Source: Cyclobacteriaceae bacterium
GTDB taxonomy: Bacteria > Bacteroidota > Bacteroidia > Cytophagales > Cyclobacteriaceae
Assembly: GCA_026129485.1 (NCBI GenBank)
Contig: JAHCHY010000001.1
Coordinates: forward strand, 308,852 to 372,851
DNA length: 64,000 nucleotides
Direction of reading: 5' to 3'
Shown here: positions 17,491 to 25,187 of the stretch, piece after piece
Layout of the letters: each line of letters opens with the position of its first letter
Numbering within the stretch: position 1 is the first letter of the stretch
The notes under the pieces: model-generated
Seen by the model: only the letters and a program-made list of their open reading frames with translations
What the model was told of the DNA's origin: nothing
Databases searched by the model: none
Made by a program: the position numbers and the translations under genes

Positions 17491-17635
17491 ACTGATGTTA
17501 CGCAAAACACAACTTTCTAATGTCAGCCTGAGCCTGTCGAAGGCAATTTCTGTATGGAAAATCGGTTTCGACAGGCCTGTCTGCCGACAGGCAGGCTCAC
17601 CTGACACCTTGTTATTAGCTTTGCGTAACATCAGT
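17491..17635. repeat. MITE-like composite inverted-repeat element, copy 1
   Basis: The 145-bp element has perfect 16-bp terminal inverted repeats (ACTGATGTTACGCAAA at 17491-17506 and its complement at 17620-17635). Inside is a second hairpin that begins GTCAGCCTGAGCCTGTCG at 17522 and returns through TTTCGACAGGC (17567-17577) to CTCACCTGACA (17596-17606). The right inner arm is interrupted by a CTGTCTGCCGACAGGC segment, itself nearly palindromic. There is no ORF of its own. The inner hairpin is shared with the element at 35166-35283, but the outer ends are not. Confidence 0.8.
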
Positions 17636-17658
17636 TACTTATCGAAGCGGTTTTATCA

Positions 17659-17985
17659 TCAGTGTGAAACCACCTTTAAGCCGATTATGGAAACAACCAG
17701 TGTGCTGATAAAAAATATACGCCAGAAATCGGCTGGCTCCCTGAAAATAAAAATACCCACCAGCACGGTGCCTACAGCGCCAATGCCCGTCCATACTGCA
17801 TAAGCGGTACCAATGGGTAACGTTTGTGCTGCTTTGTAAAGCAACACCATGCTAATAGTAAGACAAACCAAAAAGCCACCGAGCCAGTACAGCGAGGCTG
17901 CACCTGTTGTTTCTTTTGCCTTACCGAGGCAGGAAGCAAAGCCTGTTTCAAACAAGCCTGCAATGATGAGAATAAGCCAGTTCAT
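17659..17985 (-). CDS. SMR-family exporter, Gdx/SugE type
   Basis: The 108-residue, four-helix small multidrug resistance protein has the key Glu at residue 13 (IIAGLFE) and the GTAYAVWTGIGAVGTVLVG signature. The C-terminus IIGLKVVSH is like SugE/Gdx rather than EmrE. Characterised Gdx proteins export guanidinium as dual-topology dimers. The gene is 15 bp downstream of dgt on the same strand, so there is no room for a guanidine riboswitch of its own and it probably shares the dgt transcript. Assignment to the Gdx branch is by sequence pattern only. Confidence 0.88.
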   Translation of the reverse strand: MNWLILIIAGLFETGFASCLGKAKETTGAASLYWLGGFLVCLTISMVLLYKAAQTLPIGTAYAVWTGIGAVGTVLVGIFIFREPADFWRIFFISTLVVSIIGLKVVSH

Positions 17986-18000
17986 ATTTTTTGATTTAAA

Positions 18001-19326
18001 TTACACAGCAAAGCCTTTGATCTTTTTGTATAAGCTTATCGCATACCTGTCCGTTAGCCCGGACACAAAATCTACCACATACCGCGCCATTGTATAATGA
18101 TCTGTCGTTTGCCTGATGTTTAAACGAATGTCCTCCGGCAACAGCAGGGCAAGGTTATTATGCTTACGCGATTTTTTATTTTCAATAATATGTATGCCCG
18201 TGGTTAAAAATTCTTCTAACAAGCCTGGCAGCACCTCGTGGCCGGCTGCTTCAATTTCCACCACCTGTCGCGCCCTGTAAATGTTTTCGACCGAAAGCGT
18301 GATAATCGCTTTGAGGGCATCCCGGGATGGACACAAATCGGCCAGGGCGTGGTTAAACTTACCGGCTAATATTTCCTGCTCGCTATCTAAAAATAAAGTA
18401 GAGCACTCATCCATCAGGTCGCCAATGGCAAGCGCACGCAGAAACCCGATCTTCTCCTGCCTGCCGGATAGCTGATCGAGCTTGCCCAGCTTGGATTTAT
18501 TTTTTGTAATAATATTTTCAAACAATGTTTTGGCTTCTTCGTAACCAACAAGCCCGAGGCTGCACGCATCTTCCAAATCGATAATGCTGTAACATATATC
18601 ATCGGCTGCTTCAACAAGATAGGTTAACGGATGGCGTTCGTAAACATGGGTTGTAACTTTCGATAGCTCAAGCGCTGCGGCTACTTCATTGAAGATCGCT
18701 TTCTCCGACTGAAAAAATCCAAACTTTTTCTGGCTGCGTTTTTTCTTATCGCGTTCCGGAAAAAAAGCGGGGCAGGGATACTTGGTAAACGCACCCAGCG
18801 TGGCAAATGTGAGCTTTAAGCCGTATTGGTTTTTATTAAGTATGCGAAAGCCCTGTGCGTTGCCTTCAAACGTAGTGAGGTCGGCCCATGCTGCTTCGCT
18901 AACTTTTTCTTTTAATGATAAGCCAACCGGGTGGTGCTTAAAGAAATCGGAAATGGCATCTTCACCGGCATGACCGAAAGGCGGGTTGCCCAGGTCGTGC
19001 GCCAATGAAGCTGCCGATACAATCGCACCGAAATCAAACAGGGAAAACTCTTTGCTCAAACCCGGATGTCTTTGCAGAATAATTTCACCTACACGTTTAC
19101 CCAGCGAACGCCCTACGCTGCTCACTTCGAGGCTGTGCGTTAAGCGGGTATGCACAAAGTCGTGCTCGGGCAACGGGTGCACCTGTGTTTTGTCTTGCAG
19201 CTTGCGAAACGGGTGCGAAAAAATAATGCGATCGTAATCCTGCTCAAACACGCTGCGCGAAGGCTCTGTTGAGGTTTGTTGCTTTTGACCGCTGCGTTGC
19301 GCAGATAGTAGGTGTTTCCAGTTCAT
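18001..19326 (-). CDS. dgt: Deoxyguanosinetriphosphate triphosphohydrolase-like HD protein
   Basis: The 441-residue cytoplasmic HD-domain hydrolase is predicted to convert dGTP (or other dNTPs) to the nucleoside and triphosphate. Key motifs are SRSVFEQDYDRIIFS and FRKLQDKTQV near the N-terminus, RLTHSLEV (metal His), AHDLGNPPFGHAGE (HD pair), and the later YLVEAADDICYSIIDLEDA. A CCTGCCTGCCGG repeat motif lies inside the coding region at 18456-18467, encoding Ser-Gly-Arg-Gln. An overlapping TATTTTTG box at 19334-19341 is very close to the start. The Gdx-like gene follows. Confidence 0.93.
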   Translation of the reverse strand: MNWKHLLSAQRSGQKQQTSTEPSRSVFEQDYDRIIFSHPFRKLQDKTQVHPLPEHDFVHTRLTHSLEVSSVGRSLGKRVGEIILQRHPGLSKEFSLFDFGAIVSAASLAHDLGNPPFGHAGEDAISDFFKHHPVGLSLKEKVSEAAWADLTTFEGNAQGFRILNKNQYGLKLTFATLGAFTKYPCPAFFPERDKKKRSQKKFGFFQSEKAIFNEVAAALELSKVTTHVYERHPLTYLVEAADDICYSIIDLEDACSLGLVGYEEAKTLFENIITKNKSKLGKLDQLSGRQEKIGFLRALAIGDLMDECSTLFLDSEQEILAGKFNHALADLCPSRDALKAIITLSVENIYRARQVVEIEAAGHEVLPGLLEEFLTTGIHIIENKKSRKHNNLALLLPEDIRLNIRQTTDHYTMARYVVDFVSGLTDRYAISLYKKIKGFAV

Positions 19327-19424
19327 GGCGTGGCAAAAATAGAAAACTATTTTGCGTTAAGCAGGGGTCTGGACAGAGTTTTGGGATTAAGTGGACTACG
19401 GGAGAGTACTGGAGCTGAGCCGCT

Positions 19425-20057
19425 TCATCTCAACGCTCTTCTCCAGGAAGCTCCATACTTTTTATCCAAATACTCTTCCGCCACTTTATTGTACGTTAGA
19501 TACTTTTCCTGTTCTATAAATGATTTTCGATCAGATATCAATAGACAACCTACTGTTTCAATTTCAAAATTGAACTTTCTCTTTAGTCTTTTATTTCTTC
19601 TATAAAAACTTCTTTTATGAATCGCCAGCCAGGGTAATAGATGATAAATTCTTAGATTATTATGGTCAATGTCCAGCTTGGCCTTGTTAATAGAAGCCGT
19701 AAGGGTATCCTGTGGCACCGGTCTAAAATCATCATCCAAGCATAGGATTACATCGGTCACATTCCTATCAACCTTTATAACTACCTCACTTCTATTAACC
19801 AAGGAAGCCGATATTTTATAATTACTTGCTTTTAAGTTGATGAAAATAAATTCGCCTGATTCGCTCGCATAAATTACTTCGTGTCCTACTCCATAGTGTG
19901 GTTCAATATCATCAATTTCTACAGGAAAATCTTTAAAGTTGTCGGACCAGGGTTTATCATAGCAATATTTTAATTGTCCTTTGATTGTAAATGTACCTTG
20001 CCCAATACAAAGAATGCTTATGAGCGTCAGTCCGTATGTGAAAATCAGTCTTTTCAT
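19425..20057 (-). CDS. Secreted protein with a beta-sandwich-like N-terminal domain, unknown function
   Basis: The start at 20057 (MKRLIFTYGLTLISILCIGQG) gives a signal peptide; an ATG at 20147 would add 30 residues before it. The 210-residue product opens with a strand-rich domain (GTFTIKGQLKYCYD through SGEFIFINLKASNYKI) that resembles carboxypeptidase-regulatory-like domains. A basic helical C-terminal half follows (HKRSFYRRNKRLKRKFNFEI). No family is recognised. AT-richness is higher than in the neighbours, which could mean recent acquisition, but the evidence is weak. Confidence 0.65.
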   Translation of the reverse strand: MKRLIFTYGLTLISILCIGQGTFTIKGQLKYCYDKPWSDNFKDFPVEIDDIEPHYGVGHEVIYASESGEFIFINLKASNYKISASLVNRSEVVIKVDRNVTDVILCLDDDFRPVPQDTLTASINKAKLDIDHNNLRIYHLLPWLAIHKRSFYRRNKRLKRKFNFEIETVGCLLISDRKSFIEQEKYLTYNKVAEEYLDKKYGASWRRALR

Positions 20058-20152
20058 AAAATGGCCGGCTACATCTGTGTACACAATATCGCACATATTT
20101 TGAATATGGCATTTTTTAGGCCCTAAACAATATCGTTTACAACTCACTTTTG

Positions 20153-20743
20153 TTACTCCTTCAGCACCAAGTCAATACACATTACGGCTGCCATAATCAG
20201 CATACGCAACGGATGATCAGCCGGTACATCGTTGCTGATCTGGAGGATATAATTATCTGCTGATGTAAACAACTCCTTGCCCAGCCCGCTCCATTTTTTG
20301 GTTACCAATGCAAATTCTTTTCCATCGGGCGCTACAAATTTAAACTCCCAGCTTGTCCATTTGCCTTTCAACATACACAACGGACGCTCGCTGGCATCCA
20401 GCACTTCAAACTTTCCGCCAATGCTGAAAAACTTTTGCTTGAATTTTCCGATCAGCGTTCCGCGCTCGTCCAGCACTTCCACCGTTGACAAAAAGAACGA
20501 CACTCCGCGCTTTACAACCAATACCGTTTTACCCTCCGGTGTTTTTATATCGATCTCAAAAGGCGTTGTTCTCTTGTAATCGGTAAACCGGAACATCTTG
20601 GTGAAGAAGCCGAGCCGCTCTTCCCGCGCCTGCAATATTATTTGTTTGGTATCCGGGTCGAAAATATCAAAGCTGTTGGCAGCCTTAAATACCTTAACGT
20701 GCTCCTTAACGAAATAGAGGTTTTTGTTTAGTGCCGGGTGCAT
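20153..20743 (-). CDS. Scramblase/LURP-one-like (tubby-fold) protein
   Basis: The 196-residue protein has the repeated strand pattern of the tubby C-terminal-like superfamily: FDIFDPDTKQIILQARE near the N-terminus, PFEIDIKTPEGKTVLVVKRG, VEVLDERGTLIGKFKQ and WEFKFVAPDGKEFALVTKKW. The C-terminal hydrophobic helix (LRMLIMAAVMCIDLVL) is also typical and may be buried or membrane-associated. The biochemical role of bacterial members is unknown. Its start overlaps the end of the upstream MtfA-like gene by 38 bp, which suggests translational coupling. Confidence 0.82.
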   Translation of the reverse strand: MHPALNKNLYFVKEHVKVFKAANSFDIFDPDTKQIILQAREERLGFFTKMFRFTDYKRTTPFEIDIKTPEGKTVLVVKRGVSFFLSTVEVLDERGTLIGKFKQKFFSIGGKFEVLDASERPLCMLKGKWTSWEFKFVAPDGKEFALVTKKWSGLGKELFTSADNYILQISNDVPADHPLRMLIMAAVMCIDLVLKE

Positions 20744-21488
20744 AAAATGTTATGGGGTTTTGCATAAAAAGTTTCACTAAAATAGCATAAAGCTGCGGCT
20801 GTGCTTCCAAGAAGGGTTTGGGACGCTCAAAAAAATTTTCCACCGCCACGGCAAAAAACTCTTCCATGTTATCAAAGGCGTACCTCCTGAAAAAATGGTT
20901 CTCGTCTGCCCGCAGGTTAGTCATTTCACGCCCGGCATACCGTTCAAAGGCTTTCACCTGCCCGTTATCCAGCACATCGTAGCTCATGGCTTTGTGTTCT
21001 AACCACAGCGCATGGGCAAACTCATGCAGCAGCAGGTTGATACCATCGTCAGGATGCTGTAATCCTTCGGCAATGCCGCGCCAGCTAAACACAATGGTTT
21101 TAAGCGCGGGATTTACTTCGCCCTTGTGCCTGCGGCTGGTAATGCGCGAGTTGTAATAATCAGGATATACAATAATACGCTTGAAATAAGACAGCCCTTT
21201 TGCTTTGGTGGGTAAAAACAAAAGCAACTGCGCAGCCGCACATGAAATAATGGCTTTCATGGCACGGGTTAATTTTAACCGGTCGCGCGGTATAAACTCA
21301 AAGTATTCGTAATGATCGCGGGCCAGTTTCAGAAATTTAATTTTAAGCGACCACGGCAACGAAGTATAATAGGCGTATTTATGATTGAGAAAGCGATGAA
21401 AGATAGGCCCGTGATAAAAACGAAAGCGCAGCTCCTGGTAGGCCAGGTACACCAGTCGCGCCAGCGCTGCAAACAAGGCAGCCTTCAT
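20706..21488 (-). CDS. MtfA-like (M90) zinc peptidase
   Basis: The 260-residue protein has INLLLHEFAHALWLEHK around residue 145, carrying the HExxH zinc motif of the MtfA family. The downstream MEEFFAVAVENFFERP segment supplies the conserved Glu of the family's third ligand. In E. coli MtfA binds the Mlc repressor and has aminopeptidase activity; no Mlc-like gene is nearby here. It has one N-terminal hydrophobic stretch (AALFAALARLVYLAY). It starts 1 bp after glyQS stops and overlaps the scramblase-like gene. Confidence 0.87.
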   Translation of the reverse strand: MKAALFAALARLVYLAYQELRFRFYHGPIFHRFLNHKYAYYTSLPWSLKIKFLKLARDHYEYFEFIPRDRLKLTRAMKAIISCAAAQLLLFLPTKAKGLSYFKRIIVYPDYYNSRITSRRHKGEVNPALKTIVFSWRGIAEGLQHPDDGINLLLHEFAHALWLEHKAMSYDVLDNGQVKAFERYAGREMTNLRADENHFFRRYAFDNMEEFFAVAVENFFERPKPFLEAQPQLYAILVKLFMQNPITFYAPGTKQKPLFR

Positions 21489-21489
21489 G

Positions 21490-23031
21490 TCATACTTTCT
21501 TTAGCAGTGCGGCCATGGAAACAGATTCAGAAATTATCGCTTTTACTTCATCAATCGCCACACGCTCCTGCTTCATGGTATCGCGGTCGCGAATGGTTAC
21601 CGTGTTGTCCTGTAAGGTTTGATGGTCAACCGTAATACAATATGGTGTGCCGATGGCATCCTGCCTGCGGTAACGTTTACCAATGGCATCCTTTTCTTCG
21701 TAAAAGCAACGGAAATCGAATTTGAGCACGTTCATAATTTCATGCGCCTTTTCAGGCAAACCATCTTTCTTCATTAACGGAAGTATGGCTACCTTATTAG
21801 GCGCCAATGCAGCAGGTATTTTTAACACCACACGCTCGCTGCCATCTTCTAATTTTTCTTCTTTGTAAGAAGAAGCCAGTACGGATAAAAACATACGGTC
21901 TAACCCAACGGAAGTTTCTACTACATACGGAATGTAGTTCTGGTTATCTTCCGAATCGAAGTATTGCAGCTTTTTGCCGGAATACTTTTCGTGGCTTTTC
22001 AAATCAAAATCCGTGCGACTGTGAATGCCTTCCAGCTCGCGAAAGCCCATCGGGAAGTTAAACTGGATGTCGCACGCAGCATTGGCATAGTGCGCCAGGT
22101 TCAGGTGATCGTGATAGCGGTAATTGTCATTCCCTAATCCAAGCGCCTGGTGCCACTTCAATCTTTTCGCTTTCCAGAACTCGTACCATTTCATTTCTTC
22201 GCCCGGCTTCACAAAAAACTGCATTTCCATCTGTTCAAACTCGCGCATGCGGAAGATGAACTGGCGCGCTACAATTTCATTGCGGAACGCTTTACCGATC
22301 TGCGCAATCCCGAAAGGAATTTTCATGCGACCGGTTTTCTGCACATTCAAAAAGTTTACAAAAATACCCTGGGCAGTTTCAGGGCGCAGGTAAATTTTGT
22401 TGGCATCATCGGCAACCGAACCCATTTCGGTAGAGAACATGAGGTTGAACTGGCGCACATCAGTCCAGTTTTTGGTACCTGAAATCGGGTCTGCTATTTC
22501 CAGGTCATCCACTAATTGCTTCATGGCCGCCATATCGTTGTTGGCCATCGCATCTTTTAACCGGGTGTTGATCTCATCTATCTTTTTCTGATACTCCGCC
22601 ACGCGCGCGTTGGTGCCCACAAACATGGCCCGGTCGAAATTTTCGAAACGCTTCGCAGCCTTCTCTACTTCTTTCTCTATTTTTTCTTCCAGCTTTTCAA
22701 TCACGCCTTCAATAAGCTGGTCGGCCCGGTAGCGCTTTTTGGAATCTTTATTGTCGATCATCGGATCGTTAAACGCATCCACGTGGCCGCTTGCTTTCCA
22801 CGTGGTGGGGTGCATAAAAATGGCTGCATCTATACCCACAATGTTATCGTGCAGCAGGGTCATAAACTTCCACCAGTATTCCTTGATGTTGTTCTTTAGC
22901 TCGGCCCCGTTCTGGCCATAATCGTAAACCGCGCTCAGGCCGTCATAAATTTCACTGCTGGGAAAAATAAACCCATACTCTTTGGCATGGGAGATCACAT
23001 TTTTAAAAAGATTGTCTTCAGTGTTTGCCAT
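21490..23031 (-). CDS. glyQS: Glycyl-tRNA synthetase, homodimeric type
   Basis: The 513-residue class II synthetase is the eukaryote/archaea-like dimeric form, common in Bacteroidota. Class II motifs are visible in LRPETAQGIFVNF (motif 2 region), IAQIGKAFRNEI and FVVETS-like VVETSVGLDRMFL (motif 3). The C-terminal anticodon-binding domain begins around APNKVAILPL. The start at 23031 (MANTED) is preferred over the upstream ATG at 23040. A TAtcTTTG -10-like box lies at 23038-23045, immediately upstream of the start, so the leader would be short. Confidence 0.95.
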   Translation of the reverse strand: MANTEDNLFKNVISHAKEYGFIFPSSEIYDGLSAVYDYGQNGAELKNNIKEYWWKFMTLLHDNIVGIDAAIFMHPTTWKASGHVDAFNDPMIDNKDSKKRYRADQLIEGVIEKLEEKIEKEVEKAAKRFENFDRAMFVGTNARVAEYQKKIDEINTRLKDAMANNDMAAMKQLVDDLEIADPISGTKNWTDVRQFNLMFSTEMGSVADDANKIYLRPETAQGIFVNFLNVQKTGRMKIPFGIAQIGKAFRNEIVARQFIFRMREFEQMEMQFFVKPGEEMKWYEFWKAKRLKWHQALGLGNDNYRYHDHLNLAHYANAACDIQFNFPMGFRELEGIHSRTDFDLKSHEKYSGKKLQYFDSEDNQNYIPYVVETSVGLDRMFLSVLASSYKEEKLEDGSERVVLKIPAALAPNKVAILPLMKKDGLPEKAHEIMNVLKFDFRCFYEEKDAIGKRYRRQDAIGTPYCITVDHQTLQDNTVTIRDRDTMKQERVAIDEVKAIISESVSMAALLKKV

Positions 23032-23074
23032 AAGCCGCAAAGATAGAAATAGAAAGGCGCTGCGGGCCTGTTGA

Positions 23075-24391
23075 TTATAAAGATTTTTGGTCGGATCCGG
23101 TGGGCAACCACAGGGTAAAGGTTGAGCCTGCCCCGGGGGTTGACTCCAGCTTAATGGTGCCGTTTAACCGAGCAAGGGTTTCGCGCACGATATAAAGACC
23201 AAGACCTGAGCCACTGGATTGTTCTGAAGCCCGGTAAAACATTTCAAAAATCTTCTGATGATGCTCTTCCGCAATCCCGAGGCCATTATCTGAAATTTCA
23301 ATGCGTGTAAAATCGCCTTCGGCCACCACGCGCACCGCTACCTCCTGGTTTTGCTTTTCAGGATCACTGTACTTAAATGCATTGCCGATCAGGTTATGCA
23401 GCACAACACTCAGCCGCGATTTATCGGTAATTAGCTGATGGCCGGGGGGAATATCCAACCGCACGTAAATCTGTTCCATGCCTTCGGCAAACTTCAGGTC
23501 GTTGATCGTTTCCTGGATAACACGCAGCAAAACCACCGGTTCTTTTTTGATGGCTTGCCGGGCATTGCGCGAAAAATCGATGATCTCTTTGATAAACGCA
23601 TCCATGTTATGAACGCGATCTTTCATCAGCAAATAACATTGCTCCAGCTCTTCCGGGTTGGTTGTGTGCCGGGTTACTTCTATCAGCCCCAGCAACGAAC
23701 GCAACGGGGCGCGTAAATCGTGCGAAGCGCTATAGACAAACCGGTCTAATTCGGCATTCGTTTTTGCCAGCAGCTCATTTTTAGCCAGTATTTCCTTTTC
23801 TGTTTTATCGTTGATCGTGATCATGAAATACAACTGGGCAATTGCCGAAAGCATGGCAATCATAAAGTTGATGGCAAAATTCAGGTTGATGTAAGCCTCT
23901 GAATACGTATGCACCGGCTTGAGCGAAAAGCCACCCCAGTACGAAACGAAAAAAAGCGCCACCGATAAGCACACAAAAGCAAACGCCCAGTATTTATCCC
24001 GATGCCCGAAAATAGTAATGGCCGATATGGCCGTAACCACGAAATAGATGTATACTCCGCTGCGGTACTGATCGTTGGAAGCAAACAAAAACACCAGCAG
24101 GTTAATCAGCAAGACGAATAAAATGCCCGAAAGCTTGTGCTTACCCAACCGGTTGAGGTAAAGCGAAAGCAGCCCGATAAGAATAGCCGCTATATAATAA
24201 GCCTGGTTGCCGTCTATACCATTCACCCAGTCTACAACCAGGTAGGTCAGGCCTACCAGAATGGCTACTATAACCAGGTTACCTCTCAGAACTGCATTTT
24301 TATAATCATACCACGATTCGATGTAGTTCTCTCTTCCTATAACCAGGTTTCTGAAACGCTTTCCAAACATGAGATGGCGGGGAAATTCCAC
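23075..24391 (-). CDS. Sensor histidine kinase with integral-membrane sensor region
   Basis: The 438-residue protein has six hydrophobic helices between about residues 33 and 195, then a coiled linker. The kinase core has the H-box FVYSASHDLRAPLRSLLGLI, N-box NLIGNAFKYSD, and G-boxes ISDNGLGIAEEH and GSGLGLYIVRETL. The signal is unknown and no response regulator is adjacent, so it is an orphan. It is divergent from the GTG-start gene at 24581, and the region between holds a 15-bp perfect palindrome. Confidence 0.92.
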   Translation of the reverse strand: MEFPRHLMFGKRFRNLVIGRENYIESWYDYKNAVLRGNLVIVAILVGLTYLVVDWVNGIDGNQAYYIAAILIGLLSLYLNRLGKHKLSGILFVLLINLLVFLFASNDQYRSGVYIYFVVTAISAITIFGHRDKYWAFAFVCLSVALFFVSYWGGFSLKPVHTYSEAYINLNFAINFMIAMLSAIAQLYFMITINDKTEKEILAKNELLAKTNAELDRFVYSASHDLRAPLRSLLGLIEVTRHTTNPEELEQCYLLMKDRVHNMDAFIKEIIDFSRNARQAIKKEPVVLLRVIQETINDLKFAEGMEQIYVRLDIPPGHQLITDKSRLSVVLHNLIGNAFKYSDPEKQNQEVAVRVVAEGDFTRIEISDNGLGIAEEHHQKIFEMFYRASEQSSGSGLGLYIVRETLARLNGTIKLESTPGAGSTFTLWLPTGSDQKSL

Positions 24392-24493
24392 CTCAATGTA
24401 TTTTTAAATTGCCAGATAAAACATAGCTCAAGTCATAATTTTAAAAAGAAGCTGCCGGTCTTTTGCCCGGTGCCGTTTGTTTTACTGTTAACC

Positions 24494-24508
24494 TACCTGT
24501 TACAGGTA
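24494..24508. promoter_or_regulatory. 15-bp perfect palindrome, candidate operator
   Basis: The sequence TACCTGTTACAGGTA is a perfect odd-length palindrome. It lies between the divergent histidine kinase and GTG-start genes, 22 bp upstream of the -33 box of the promoter at 24531-24561. This is a typical place for a dimeric regulator. The cognate protein is unknown. Confidence 0.45.
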
Positions 24509-24530
24509 CCCTGCTTTACTGCATCACCCG

Positions 24531-24561
24531 TTTGCCAGCCATCATTTTATTTTTATTTTTG
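24531..24561 (+). promoter_or_regulatory. Sigma-A promoter for the 24581 gene
   Basis: TTTG at 24531-24534 and TATTTTTG at 24554-24561 are separated by 19 bp. Both match the Bacteroidota consensus (TTTG and TAnnTTTG). Transcription would start near 24568, about 13 bases before the GTG start codon. Confidence 0.7.
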
Positions 24562-24580
24562 CAAAACCTTCTGTCCCAGC

Positions 24581-25084
24581 GTGATCCGTAAATTTTTTCC
24601 GCTAGACAAAAACTACCTGCTTGAAGAAGCCCAGGTACACGCGCGGCAGCCCCTGCTTGTGCAACTTGTCGAAAAAGTAAAAACCACTTATCTGCAAAAG
24701 CATAATCCATTGGGATTGGATGATAATTTCACTTTGCGTATCAAAGACTTTCAATCCAAAAGCCTGAAGCCGCTCGAAAGCTTTTACCAGAACCTGGCCG
24801 CAGTATACCGGTACAAGCATGGCGAAAACCAGCTTGAGTTTGTATGGGACGGCCGCGAACACATTGAAAAATACCAAACCGAATGGCAGGCTACCTTCGA
24901 AGAATGGATAAGCTGCTTTTGCAAACATGAATTATTTCTGCAGGCTGTTCTGGATTTAACGGTATTTCTTCCCGACAACCGGCACGCTGCCCTTGCCGAA
25001 AACAAAATGAACCATTTCATTCTCACTCATTTTGAAATGCGCCTGCACAAAAACAAAGGTCTTGTTGCCATAAAGGCGGCCTGA
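24581..25084 (+). CDS. Conserved-looking hypothetical protein with GTG start
   Basis: The 167-residue protein is predicted from a GTG start at 24581 (VIRKFFPLDKNYLLEEAQ). This start follows a strong promoter by about 20 bp; the longer upstream frame reads through the promoter and is rejected. The product is helical, with no signal peptide or membrane segment. It contains a conserved-looking WDGREHIEKYQTEWQATFEEW stretch broken around residue 90. I do not recognise the family. It precedes the gltB-like gene with a 103-bp gap that holds a hairpin. Confidence 0.7.
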   Translation: MIRKFFPLDKNYLLEEAQVHARQPLLVQLVEKVKTTYLQKHNPLGLDDNFTLRIKDFQSKSLKPLESFYQNLAAVYRYKHGENQLEFVWDGREHIEKYQTEWQATFEEWISCFCKHELFLQAVLDLTVFLPDNRHAALAENKMNHFILTHFEMRLHKNKGLVAIKAA

Positions 25085-25126
25085 GATTTTCCCCGCATCA
25101 AAGTTACTTTGTGGATTCAAAACGAT

Positions 25127-25147
25127 AAACAGGTTTGATTCCTGTTT
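25127..25147 (+). promoter_or_regulatory. Hairpin in the leader of the glutamate-synthase-like gene
   Basis: AAACAGG (25127-25133) and CCTGTTT (25141-25147) form a 7-bp stem with a 7-base loop, 40 bp before the start at 25188. No T-run follows directly. It may be an mRNA structure, an operator, or the weak end of the upstream gene. Confidence 0.35.
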
Positions 25148-25187
25148 GATAATCGCTAATTTATCCGGCCTTTAATCTAACAAACCT

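Noticed and set aside
19334-19341. TATTTTTG -10-like box just before dgt
   Set aside because: It lies about 8 bp from the start codon, which would make the mRNA nearly leaderless, and no -33 box is present; not listed as a promoter.
24137-24580. N-terminal extension of the ORF ending at 25084
   Set aside because: The extension crosses the histidine kinase start and a clear promoter; the GTG at 24581 is the reasonable start.
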